Made by a program: the position numbers and the translations under genes. Shown here piece by piece: positions 1 to 8,900 of a stretch of DNA of 25,128 nt (within the stretch, counting starts at the first letter, position 1; the number at the start of each line of letters is the position of its first letter). The notes under the pieces are model-generated. The model had not been told where the DNA came from. It saw only the letters and a program-made list of their open reading frames with translations, and searched no databases. This DNA comes from Betaproteobacteria bacterium (GTDB lineage Bacteria; Pseudomonadota; Gammaproteobacteria; Burkholderiales; Burkholderiaceae_C), in the NCBI GenBank assembly GCA_005882155.1, contig VBCQ01000077.1, positions 1 through 25,128 of the forward strand, written 5' to 3'.

Positions 1-939
1 GGCGTTGCCCCAAATCAACCCGAGCCGCCCGCCTTCGAGGTCGTCGGCGATCGGGCCGTAACCGAGGATGTCGTTCGGCGGAATGGGGTCCGGCGGCGGC
101 GTGTTCGCCGGGCCGGTCCATTCCTCGAAGCGCTCGAGCAGCTCCTGCTTGGTCATGCTCGTCTTTGCCACCGCGGTGAACGGATAAACCGGATCGCTGT
201 TCCAGTAGCGGTCGAACAGCGCCTGCAGCGGCGGGACAATGAAGCCGATGGTGAACGCATCGACGTCGATGAAGTTCTCGGCCTTGTCGTTGCGCAGGAA
301 GTATTCGTTGGCGACGTTGCGGCCGCCGAACACGACCATCGCACCGTCGGCGATGAACATCTTGTTGTGCATCCGGTGGTTGACCCGCGACCAGTCGCCG
401 ATCGACGCCGCGAACCGGCCGGCCTGGCCCTGGTCGCGCGCGCAGCAGAACGGGTTGAACAGGCGGACCTCGACGTTCGGGTGCGCCGCGAACGCGAGGA
501 ACAGCGGGTCATTGCCGCCGGTGTACAAATCATCGATCAGCAAGCGCACCCGCACACCGCGCAGCGCCGCATCGCGCAACGCGCGCAGCAGGTAGCGCCC
601 GGACGCGTCGTTCTCGAAGTGGTAGTACTGAACGTCGAGCGAGACTTCGGCGCGGTACGCGAGGTCGATCCGGGTGTCGTACGAGAAGGTGCCCAGCGGC
701 ATCAGCCGAAAGCCCGACTGCTCTTTCGACGGCGTCGACTTCAGCGCGATGCGCCCGAGCGTGGTCTGCGGCGACAGCGGAATCGCTTCGCTGACGATCG
801 CCTGCCGGTCGATCGCCGGCAACGGCGTCGCGCAGCCCGACAGGACGACGACGGCAATGCCCGCGAGCCAGACGGCGAGCGAGCGGACGGTGCGCCGGAT
901 CGGGCTGTACTGCGATCGAATGAACAGTAATGTGTGCAT
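1..939 (-). CDS. Phospholipase D-family lipoprotein (3' end outside window)
   Basis: The frame is open from ATG at 939 to the window edge, giving 313 N-terminal residues. The N-terminus has a hydrophobic stretch (about residues 20-35) ending in the lipobox L-S-G-C with Cys36, so it is probably a membrane-anchored lipoprotein. The first HKD catalytic motif is complete (H191, K193, D198, in NHRMHNKMFIADG) and is followed by GGRN, as in phospholipase D/cardiolipin synthase-type enzymes, which perform phosphatidyl transfer or phosphodiester cleavage. The second HKD motif would lie beyond the window. The gene is divergent from a paralogue starting at 1030 with about 90 bp between them. The two share the same architecture, including the stretches LDVQYY/LDLQYY and VRLLIDD/VRLLLDD. 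The exact substrate cannot be read from the sequence; a ClsC/YmdC-like cardiolipin synthase role is possible. Confidence 0.85.
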   Translation of the reverse strand, partial: MHTLLFIRSQYSPIRRTVRSLAVWLAGIAVVVLSGCATPLPAIDRQAIVSEAIPLSPQTTLGRIALKSTPSKEQSGFRLMPLGTFSYDTRIDLAYRAEVSLDVQYYHFENDASGRYLLRALRDAALRGVRVRLLIDDLYTGGNDPLFLAFAAHPNVEVRLFNPFCCARDQGQAGRFAASIGDWSRVNHRMHNKMFIADGAMVVFGGRNVANEYFLRNDKAENFIDVDAFTIGFIVPPLQALFDRYWNSDPVYPFTAVAKTSMTKQELLERFEEWTGPANTPPPDPIPPNDILGYGPIADDLEGGRLGLIWGNA

Positions 940-1029
940 GGCGAATGGCCCGGTGTCCCCTGAGCGTACACGGTCCTCGGATCGGGCGAGAATCAGCGAT
1001 CCCCCTTGGAACCCCCCTCGATTCTCGAC

Positions 1030-2661
1030 ATGCCTTTGTCACCGTTGAGCAAGGAACCTAACAGCGCCGGCTCGCGAAGCGCACGCTGGCGCTGGCTCTT
1101 GGTTTGCGCGGCGCTCGTCTTGGGCGGCTGCGCCAGCCTCCCGCCGCCGCCTGCGTCGACGCCGTCGAGCGCGATCCCGCCGTCGACTCGTACCGACCTC
1201 GGCGCGAAGGCGGCACAGGCGGCGGCGAGTGCGTCGGCACCGAGCGGCCACTCGGGTTTTCGCGCGATGACGCAGGCCTCGGTCGCGCTCGACGCGCGGC
1301 TGACGCTGATCCGTCGCGCCCAGGTGTCGCTCGATCTGCAGTACTACCTGCTCGGCGACGACGAGGTCGGACACCTGATGCTGCGCGAGTTGCGCGACGC
1401 GGCGCAGCGCGGCGTGCGCGTGCGGCTGCTGCTCGACGATTTCTATACCAACGGCATGGACCGGCTGCTGCTCGGCTTGGCGGCGACTCCGAATGTCGAG
1501 GTCCGCTTGTTCAACCCCTTCGGTGTCGGCCGCGTCAGCGGGCTCGGGCGCTGGATCAGCCTGGCCGCCGACTTTCGCCGCCTGAACCATCGGATGCACA
1601 ACAAGCTGTTTGTCGCCGTCGTCGCGGTGGCGATCGTCGGCGGGCGCAACCTCGCCGACGGCTACTTCATGCGCGACCCCGGCGCGAACTTCATCGACTT
1701 CGATGCGCTCGCCGTCGGCCCGGTCGTGGCGCAGCTGGCGGGCATCTTCGACGTCTACTGGAACAGCGCGCAGGTCGCGCCGATTGCTTGGGTCGCGGCA
1801 GCGCGAGAATCGCCCGACAGGTTGCGCGCCGACTTCGACGCGGAAGTGAATTTGTTTGCGCCACGCGCTCCGCCGGCGGCGCCGGCGCTCGATGCCTTCG
1901 GCATCCCGCCGCTCGCGGCCGATCTCGATGCCGGGCTGCCGAAGCTAATATGGGCCGAGGCGAGTGCCTATGCCGATCCGCCTGACAAGGTGTTGAGCAC
2001 GAAGGACGGTGACTTGAGCCGCACGGCGGCGTTCCGCAACCTCGAGGCGTTCAGCGGCGCACGCCACGAAGTGATGCTGTTCTCGCCGTACATCGTTCCC
2101 GGTGCCAAGGGCCTGAAGCGAATGCAGGAAGCGCGCGACCACGGCATCACGGTGCGGGTGATCACGAACTCGATGTCGGCCACTGACGAGCCGCTCGCGA
2201 GCCTCGCCTACGAACGCTATCGCGAGGCGATGCTGAGAATGGGCGTCGAGCTCTACGAGCTGAGCTCGCTGCAGCTCTACCGCGACCCCAACGTGCGCAA
2301 GTTCTTCGGCAACTCGCGGGCGCAATTGCACGTCAAGCTCGGGTTGATCGACCGTACGACGATGATCATCGGTTCGATGAACCTCGATCAGCGTTCGGTG
2401 ACCACCAACACCGAGCTCGCGGTATCGATCCGCAGCCCCGAGCTGTGCCAGCGCGTGCTCGTCTACTTCAACTCGGCAAATCCGAACGACGCGCGCGGCG
2501 CGTACCGTGTGCGGCTCGCGCCCGATGGCAAGTCGCAGCAGTGGATCGCGCTCGGCGGCGCCGACGGTCCCGAGCTGCTCGATGGCGAGCCCGAAGTCGA
2601 CCGCTTGTTGCGCATCAAGCTGTTCCTGATGTCGCTGTTCGTCTCCGAGGATCTGCTTTGA
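1030..2661 (+). CDS. Phospholipase D-family lipoprotein with altered first HKD motif
   Basis: This 543-residue protein starts at ATG 1030; a TTG at 1006 is in frame but adds only eight residues before that Met. It has a signal segment ending in L-G-G-C (lipobox), a Pro/Ser/Ala-rich linker, then two phospholipase D half-domains. The second HKD motif is intact (H434, K436, D441, in HVKLGLID, followed by GSMNLD). In the first motif H190 and K192 are present, but the conserved Asp is Val197 (HNKLFVAV), unlike the divergent paralogue, which has Asp there. Length fits secreted or lipoprotein PLD proteins related to ClsC/YmdC. Function is inferred as phospholipid headgroup transfer or hydrolysis at the envelope. 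The downstream amidase overlaps the stop codon, suggesting translational coupling. No strong Shine-Dalgarno sequence is visible. Confidence 0.87.
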   Translation: MPLSPLSKEPNSAGSRSARWRWLLVCAALVLGGCASLPPPPASTPSSAIPPSTRTDLGAKAAQAAASASAPSGHSGFRAMTQASVALDARLTLIRRAQVSLDLQYYLLGDDEVGHLMLRELRDAAQRGVRVRLLLDDFYTNGMDRLLLGLAATPNVEVRLFNPFGVGRVSGLGRWISLAADFRRLNHRMHNKLFVAVVAVAIVGGRNLADGYFMRDPGANFIDFDALAVGPVVAQLAGIFDVYWNSAQVAPIAWVAAARESPDRLRADFDAEVNLFAPRAPPAAPALDAFGIPPLAADLDAGLPKLIWAEASAYADPPDKVLSTKDGDLSRTAAFRNLEAFSGARHEVMLFSPYIVPGAKGLKRMQEARDHGITVRVITNSMSATDEPLASLAYERYREAMLRMGVELYELSSLQLYRDPNVRKFFGNSRAQLHVKLGLIDRTTMIIGSMNLDQRSVTTNTELAVSIRSPELCQRVLVYFNSANPNDARGAYRVRLAPDGKSQQWIALGGADGPELLDGEPEVDRLLRIKLFLMSLFVSEDLL

Positions 2662-3959
2662 CGGCGCTGCGCCGCGGACCGAGCGCGATCGAGATTCATC
2701 GTGCCGTCGTGCGGCGAGAAACGAGCGCCGAGGCGGCGGTGCAAGCCGCGCTCGAGCGAATCGCGAGCTGCGAGCCCAGCATTCATGCGTGGGAGACGCT
2801 CGACCCCGCGCATGCGCTGGCGCAGGCCCGCGCGATCGATGCGCAGCTCGCGGCGGGCCGCAGGGCGGGTCTCCTTGCCGGCGTGCCGGTTGCGGTGAAG
2901 GACATCATCGACACCGTCGATCTGCCAACCGCCTACGGCTCACCGATCTACCGCGGATCGCGGCCGCAGTCCGATGCGCTGTGCGTTGCTGTTGCGCGTG
3001 CGGCGGGAGCGGTCGTGATCGGCAAGACGGTGACCACCGAGTTTGCCTATTTCACGCCCGGACCGACCGCGAATCCGTGGAACATCGCGCACACGCCGGG
3101 CGGCTCGTCGAGCGGCTCGGCAGCCGCCGTGGCGGCCGGCATGGTGCCGCTCGCGCTCGGCACGCAGACGGCGGGATCCTTGATTCGTCCGGCGTCGTTC
3201 TGCGGCGTGTTCGCCCTCAAGCCAAGCTTCGGTCGCGTCAGCATGAGCGGCGTCAAAGCCTTCGCGCCGTCGCTCGATACCTTGGGTTGGTTCGCCGCCA
3301 GCGCCGACGATCTCGAGCTGATGCGTTGCGCGCTCGAGTCGATTCGGTTCGAGCCGCTCGACGTGCCGAGCGCGGCGGCGCTGCGCATTGGCGTGTTGCG
3401 CACCCATGAGCACGCGATGCTCGACGAGGGTGGCGCGAAGGCGTGGCAGCGCGCATGCGGCTTGGTGTCGGCGAGCGGCAGCTACGCGTGTGAGCTCGCG
3501 CTGCCGGCCGCGCTGTCAGGCCTCGTCGACGCGCAGAAGACCGTGATGGCCTACGAGGCGGCACGCAGCCTCGCACCCGAATGGCGTGACCATGCCGCTC
3601 GCTTGAGTCCGGCGCTCGTCGCATTGCTCGAGACGGGGCGCGGCATCGCCGACGACGACTACCGCCGCGCGCTAGCTCTCGCAAGCATCGCGCGGCCGAT
3701 GCTGCGCGACCTGATGCGCGGCGTCGACGTGTTGCTCGTGCCGAGCGCACCCGGCGAGGCGCCCGCTGGCCTCGGCAACACCGGCGACCCGATCTTCAAT
3801 CGGGTGTGGACGCTGCTCGGCCTGCCTTGCGTCAACGTGCCGGGCTTGCTCGGGCCGAGTGGATTGCCGATCGGCATGCAACTCGTTGGCCATGCGGATC
3901 AGGAGCGCAAGCTGCTGGCCGCGTCGGCATGCCTGCATCGCTTGTTGGTCGGCCTTTAG
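2658..3959 (+). CDS. Amidase (amidase signature family)
   Basis: The gene encodes 433 residues from a TTG start that overlaps the upstream TGA stop (TTGA). The start was chosen because homology-like sequence begins just after it and no ATG is better placed. The Ser-cisSer-Lys machinery is visible: Lys81 in VAVKDIIDT, the Gly/Ser loop PGGSSSGS (about 147-154) holding the cis-Ser, and the nucleophile Ser174 in GTQTAGS. The C-terminal part has the usual GLPCVNVPG and LPIGMQLVG segments. Such enzymes hydrolyse carboxamides to acid plus ammonia in the cytoplasm; related members are GatA, allophanate hydrolase and aryl-acylamidase. No GatB/GatC partner is nearby, so a catabolic or detoxifying amidase is more likely than GatA. 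It converges with the tetR-like gene across a 22 bp gap. Confidence 0.9.
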   Translation: MTALRRGPSAIEIHRAVVRRETSAEAAVQAALERIASCEPSIHAWETLDPAHALAQARAIDAQLAAGRRAGLLAGVPVAVKDIIDTVDLPTAYGSPIYRGSRPQSDALCVAVARAAGAVVIGKTVTTEFAYFTPGPTANPWNIAHTPGGSSSGSAAAVAAGMVPLALGTQTAGSLIRPASFCGVFALKPSFGRVSMSGVKAFAPSLDTLGWFAASADDLELMRCALESIRFEPLDVPSAAALRIGVLRTHEHAMLDEGGAKAWQRACGLVSASGSYACELALPAALSGLVDAQKTVMAYEAARSLAPEWRDHAARLSPALVALLETGRGIADDDYRRALALASIARPMLRDLMRGVDVLLVPSAPGEAPAGLGNTGDPIFNRVWTLLGLPCVNVPGLLGPSGLPIGMQLVGHADQERKLLAASACLHRLLVGL

Positions 3960-3981
3960 CGATTCGTTCGCCGACGCTGTT

Positions 3982-4650
3982 TCAGCCCCGGCGCTTGCGC
4001 ACGGCCGGTTTGCGCTTCGCCGGCCGCGCGCGCACGCCGTCGAGCAACATGCGCAGCACGACGCGCGCCGTTGCGTCCAGGTCGCCCGGCATCGTCGCCG
4101 CGAGAATGCCGTCGGCGTGCAGCGACGCGAGCCCATGCGAGAGCGACCAGCCGGCCAGCGCGACCTGCTGCACGTCGGCATCGCCGATCACGTTGGCGAC
4201 CTTGCACGCGGCCACGGCCTCGATCAGCACCGACAGCGCTTCATGCCCCGCGGCCATCAGGTCGGGATGCGCCGACTTGTCGCATTCGGGGCCGAACATC
4301 AGGCGGTAGATCGCCGGGTGATCGCCGGCGAACGCGACGTACGCGACGCCGACCGCGAGCAGGGCTGCCGTCGCGTCGGGCGCGTCGCGGCGCGCGTCGT
4401 CGGTGCTGCGCGCAAGCTCGCGAAAAGCCTTCGCGAGCACCGCGGCGAGCAAGGCCTCGCGGTCCGCGAAATGCCGGTACGGCGCGGCGACGCTGACGCC
4501 GGCGGCCTGCGCTGCGTCGCGCAAGGTCAGCCGCGCGGACCCGCCCGACTCGATCAACGCTTCGGCGGCTTCGACGAGCGCGCGCGGCAGGTCGCCGTGG
4601 TGGTACGCGGTCTTCGGTGCGGTCTTTCGCGTGCGCCTTCGCGTTGCCAT
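3982..4650 (-). CDS. TetR-family transcriptional regulator
   Basis: From ATG 4650 (MATRRRTRK...) the protein has 222 residues; an in-frame upstream extension to 4731 would cross the promoter region and is rejected. Residues 15-70 form the TetR DNA-binding domain: a basic arm, an N-terminal helix, then the helix-turn-helix LTLRDAAQAAGVSVAAPYRHFADREALLAAV. The C-terminal domain is helical, as expected for ligand binding and dimerisation, and ends in an Arg/Lys-rich tail. The gene is divergent from the membrane-protein gene at 4722. A palindrome, TAACAT-N14-ATGTTA at 4662-4687, lies between them and overlaps the likely promoter, so autorepression and control of the neighbour are the expected roles. 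A leftward -10-like TATGAT (complement of 4658-4663) sits almost on the start codon, so the tetR message could be leaderless. Ligand unknown. Confidence 0.88.
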   Translation of the reverse strand: MATRRRTRKTAPKTAYHHGDLPRALVEAAEALIESGGSARLTLRDAAQAAGVSVAAPYRHFADREALLAAVLAKAFRELARSTDDARRDAPDATAALLAVGVAYVAFAGDHPAIYRLMFGPECDKSAHPDLMAAGHEALSVLIEAVAACKVANVIGDADVQQVALAGWSLSHGLASLHADGILAATMPGDLDATARVVLRMLLDGVRARPAKRKPAVRKRRG

Positions 4651-4651
4651 G

Positions 4652-4687
4652 TTGACGATCATAACATTGAACGATATGCTGATGTTA
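4652..4687 (+). promoter_or_regulatory. Promoter and TetR-type operator candidate
   Basis: A rightward sigma70-like promoter is visible: TTGACG at 4652-4657 and TATGCT at 4675-4680 with 17 bp spacing. A perfect inverted repeat TAACAT / ATGTTA (4662-4667 and 4682-4687, 14 bp spacer) overlaps the -10 and the expected transcription start. This geometry fits repression by the adjacent TetR protein. Binding is inferred. Confidence 0.5.
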
Positions 4688-4721
4688 ACGACGCTAACTC
4701 TGGCGTTGCAAGGAGAGCTCG

Positions 4722-5450
4722 ATGAGTGCATTCGGATCCAGTACGCGCGATGTGGCGGAAGACCCGCACTTCGTGCGCATCGCTGCCGTGCTGACCGGCC
4801 TCGGCGCGCTCGGCGTCATCGCCACCAGTGCGTGCTACGCCATCGCCGGGCCGCAGGCCGCGCTGCCCGGCGGCGCCGTCGCCGTCGAGACCGCGCGCGC
4901 AGCAAGCATGCAGGCGGCAGGATGGATGCGCGCGGCCAGTCTGTTCGGCATGCCGAGCGACGTGTTGTTTACCGTCGGCGGCTTGATGCTCGCGGCGACC
5001 CGGCGCGGCGCTGGTGCCGGAGTCGCGATCGCCGGCTGGCTCGCGCTGGCCATTGCCGGCGTGCTGTTCACGATCGTCGATTCGATGGTTGGGTTCGTGC
5101 TGCCGCCGATGGCGGCGCTGGTCAACGGCGAGGCGGCGTACGTCGGCGTGCGCGCGCTGTTCGACGTGCTCTTCGCGATCGGCGCGTGGACCGTGGGCGC
5201 CGGCGCGCTGGCGATCGCATGGTCGGCGCATTGGCCCGAATACCGTTCGCGCACGGCGCTGTGGCTGGTGCGCGCGTCCGGCGTGATCGGCGTCGTGGCG
5301 AACAGCGCGTACCTCCTCGGTCTGCCGGGTGCGCGACTGATCGGGCCGGGCGTCGCGCTCGGCGCGGTCGCGCTGTTGACGCTGGCGATCGCGGTGTTCC
5401 GAAGCTCGCGTGGGGTCGCGCCGTCAGGAGCGCGTCAAGCCGCTGCGTGA
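4722..5450 (+). CDS. Multi-pass membrane protein of unknown function
   Basis: The gene encodes 242 residues with a good ribosome-binding site (AGGAG at 4711-4715, six bases before ATG). About six hydrophobic segments are visible, near residues 18-43, 78-95, 98-122, 142-167, 185-203 and 208-228, separated by short loops. This suggests an inner-membrane protein with both ends probably cytoplasmic. It resembles small DUF4386-like membrane proteins in layout, but I do not recognise a family-defining motif. It is divergent from and probably controlled by the TetR regulator. The pair looks like a self-contained regulator and membrane target unit. Transport or stress protection would be speculation. 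Confidence 0.75.
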   Translation: MSAFGSSTRDVAEDPHFVRIAAVLTGLGALGVIATSACYAIAGPQAALPGGAVAVETARAASMQAAGWMRAASLFGMPSDVLFTVGGLMLAATRRGAGAGVAIAGWLALAIAGVLFTIVDSMVGFVLPPMAALVNGEAAYVGVRALFDVLFAIGAWTVGAGALAIAWSAHWPEYRSRTALWLVRASGVIGVVANSAYLLGLPGARLIGPGVALGAVALLTLAIAVFRSSRGVAPSGARQAAA

Positions 5451-5747
5451 TCGCGACGCGTCCGCGCCACTCAGCGTCGGCAAGGGCCTTGGCTTGCGGT
5501 CAGGGACTACAATTTCAACGCCACAAATCGCAGCCCGATGGATTGAATGCGGTCGACTTCACGGCCAATGGCAAATCAGCTCACCGGCGCCCACGATGCC
5601 GCCGACGAACTGCAAGCCGACGGGCACAAGCGCTGCAACGACGCAGCTCCTACATGTGGCTCCAGGGGGAACTCTTGACCCGGCCGCAGAGCGGGGAATT
5701 CGGTCCGGCGGCCGGCGACATGCCGCCCGAGCCGAGGAGATGTGACC
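5451..5747. other. Spacer without a convincing gene
   Basis: About 300 bp lie between the membrane protein and the small ORF at 5748. Open frames exist on both strands but none shows recognisable protein character. A 36-codon frame from ATG 5569 to a TGA near 5679 lacks a ribosome-binding site. A -10-like TACAAT (5508-5513) has no good -35 at proper spacing. It may contain the promoter for the small ORF and kinase, but I cannot place it. Confidence 0.4.
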
Positions 5748-5936
5748 ATGGATCGCTGTTCGAAGATCATCGGCAACTTCGGTGCTGCGCTGTTCCAAAC
5801 GCCGGCGGCATGGGCCCCCGTTCACGCCGAGCGCCCCACGCCGCGGTATCGCCAGATCATCGAGGGGTGGTCCGATGAAGACAGCGTCCGGCAGATTCGA
5901 AAGATCTACGACACCGCCTTGCTGAAGACGGACTGA
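5748..5936 (+). CDS. Small hypothetical protein upstream of histidine kinase
   Basis: This is a 62-residue ORF from ATG 5748, preceded by GAGGAG at 5734-5739 with eight-base spacing; an in-frame GTG at 5742 would add two residues. The middle is moderately hydrophobic (IIGNFGAALFQTPAAWAPV) and the C-terminal half is charged and probably helical (YRQIIEGWSDEDSVRQIRKIYDTALLK). I recognise no family. Only 18 bp separate it from the kinase start, so the two are probably cotranscribed. It could be a real small signalling accessory or the remnant of a longer gene. The ribosome-binding site and operon position favour expression. Confidence 0.45.
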   Translation: MDRCSKIIGNFGAALFQTPAAWAPVHAERPTPRYRQIIEGWSDEDSVRQIRKIYDTALLKTD

Positions 5937-5954
5937 TCGCCGAGGGCGCGTGCG

Positions 5955-8900
5955 ATGCCCCGGTCCGGTCAGGGCGGGCGTGACGGCAACGGGTCGCCAC
6001 CGCTGATCGACTCGATCGCCGCGCGCCTGCTGAAGATCATCTTCGGCTGCTACTTCGTCGTGACGGTGGTCGTCACCTGCATCCAGCTCGTGGCCGAGTA
6101 CCGCCACACCGAAGAGCGCCTGCTGCACGAAATCGAGGCGATGCAGCAGACTTTCGGTCCCGGCATCACCGACGCGATGTGGCACTTCAACGATGACGTG
6201 TTGCGGGGCATCCTGTCCGGCGTGAAGGATCTGCCCATCGTGATCGGCGTCAAGGTCGAGGACGCCCAGGGCAAGGTCGTGAGGGCGGCGGGCATCATCC
6301 AGGATCAGAACCGCCGGCAGCTGCAAGCGGATGAGGCCGGACGCCTTGCGCCGGTGGAGCAGAGCGCGGGCTTGTTCAGCCAGATGTTCAGCCGGACCTT
6401 CCCGATCGTCTACACCGACGAAAACGGCCGTCGCCGCGCGATCGGCTCCTGGACCGTCTATTCCAGCCAGCAAGTCATCGTCAAGCAAGTCGAATACGGC
6501 TTCTTCCTGATCCTCGTCAATTCGATCATCAAGACGCTCGCTCTCTGGTTCATCTTTTTGTTCGTCGTTCAACGCTGGCTGGGCCGGCCGCTGCGGCAGC
6601 TGATCGAGTTCGTTGGGCAATTGAAGATCGACAACCTGGGCGACAAGGTCTTCGTCCTCGAGGACCGTGGCCGCCATGAACTGCACCTGCTGGCCGACAA
6701 GCTCAACGAGATGGCCCAGGGGCTCAGGACGTCGGTCGCCGAGAACGCAGCGCTGTTCGACCAGTTGCAGCAGGAGAACGTCGAACGCCGGCACTCCGAG
6801 GACCCGGTACGCACCAGTCACCAGCGCTTGCAATCGATCATCGACAAATCGCCCGCGGTCATCTACGTGAAGGACCTGCAGGGGCGCTACGTCCTGGTGA
6901 ATCGCCGCTACGAGGAGCTGCTTCACGTCACGGGCAGCGAGATCGTGGGCAAGACGGACTACGACATCTTCCCCGCAGAACACGCAGCCGCGTTTCAGGC
7001 CGTCGACCAGGAGGTGCTGGCGGCGGGGTCTGCTGTCGAGGCGGAGGAACTGGTTCCGCTCAACGATGACGAGGTGCACACCTTCTTCTCGGTCAAGTTT
7101 CCGCTCGATGACGGCAACGGCCGGGCCTATGCCGTTTGCGGCATCTCCACCGACATCACCGAGCGCAAGCGGGCCGAAGACGCAGTGCGCCGCAGCGAAG
7201 AGGAGTACCGCAACACTGTCGAAGATGCGCTCGAAGGAATATTTCGTGTTTCGCTCGACGGTCGAATGCTGAGTGCCAACCCGGCGTTCGCGCACATGCT
7301 GGGCTACGAATGGGTGGACGATCTGCTCGACACCGTGACTGACGCGCGGCGTCAGCTCTACTTCCACCCGCAAGAACGCGACGCCATGGTGTCGATCCTG
7401 CTCGAGCGAGGCGCTGTCGAGGGCCGGGAACTCGAGTTGCGCCGCCAGGACGGTCGCCCGATGTGGGCGTCGATCAGCACGCGGCTGGTGCGCGACGACG
7501 CCGGGCGGGTATTGTTCATCGAGACTTTCGCCAGCGACATCACCGAGCGCAAGCGGGTCGCGGCGGAGCTGAAACGGCATCAGGACCACCTCGAAGAATT
7601 GGTCGCCGAACGCACCGCCGAGTTGAACTTGGCCAAGGAACTGGCCGAGGTGGCCCAGATCCTGCAGCTGGACCAGGACTTGAGGCAACGCCAGCGCCGG
7701 GGCCTGGAGACGATCCAGCACAGCGGCGAACAACTGCTGGCGCTGATCAACGACATTCTGGACCTCGCCAAGGTCGAGGCCGGCAAGATCGACCTGGTGG
7801 CTGCGCCGGTGGTCGTGCACGAATTCATCCGCGTTGTTGCCGACATCATTCGCGTCAAGGTCGAGGAGAAAATGCTCGCCTTCCGATGTGACATCGCGGC
7901 TGACCTGCCGCCCAGCTTGCGCGCCGACGAGCGCCGCTTGCGCCAGGTGTTGCTCAACCTGTTGAGCAACGCAGTGAAGTTCACCGACCGTGGCGAGGTC
8001 AGCTTGCGCGTGCGCATGATGAGCCGCAGCAGCCACGACGCCGTGTTGCGCTTCGAGGTCGAAGACAGCGGTGTCGGGATCGCCCGAAAGGACATCGAAA
8101 AGATCTTCCTGCCCTTCGAGCAGGTGGGTGATGCGAAGTACCGCGTCGGCGGCACCGGGCTTGGCCTGGCCATCAGCCGACAATTGGTCCGCGTGATGGG
8201 CGGCGACATCCAGGTCGAAAGCCAAGCGGGACGGGGAAGCCGCTTCTCGTTCGAGTTGCGGCTGCCGGTCGTTGAGATGGAGCTGGAAAGCAGCGCGGCG
8301 CGCACCGAGATCGTCGGCTACGAAGGCTCGCGCCGCCAGGTGCTCGTGGCCGACGATGTGCCGGCCAACCGGGCCGTGATCGTGGACCTGCTCGAGTCGC
8401 TCGGGTTTGCCGTCGTCGAGGTCACCGATGGCGAAGAGCTGTTGACCCAGGCCCGGGCTGCGCGTCCCGACTTGATCATTGCCGACATCATGATGCCGAG
8501 AATGGACGGCGTGGAAGCCACGCGGCAGATCCGGCGCACGCCATCGCTCGAATCGTTGCCGGTGCTATTGGTGTCGGCCAGCGTCTCGAGGTCCGACACC
8601 GCGCGATACCTTGCTGCCGGAGCGGATGCGTTCTTGCCCAAGCCGATCGACGTGCGGCAACTGCTGCAAAAGATCGGCGAGCTGCTGAAACTGAAGTGGA
8701 AGCTTCACCATCTGCCGCAAGAACCGGACATCGCTGCACCGCTGGTACCGCCGCCGCAGCAAACGCTGCAGGCGCTCGCCCGGCTCGCCCAGCGCGGGGA
8801 CATGCAAGCCATCCGCAAAGCCGCGAATCAGCTCGGCATGCTGGGCGACCAGTACCAGCCCTTTGCGGATCGACTGCACCATTTGGCAGAGCGTTTCGAG

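Noticed and set aside
5569..5679. 36-codon ORF in the spacer before the small hypothetical gene
   Set aside because: It has no ribosome-binding site and no recognisable or patterned sequence; it is likely chance.
5559..8225. Long open frame on the minus strand (888 codons) opposite the histidine kinase
   Set aside because: It mirrors the kinase codons frame for frame, has no recognisable domain and is explained by high-GC codon bias; the plus strand shows unmistakable kinase motifs.
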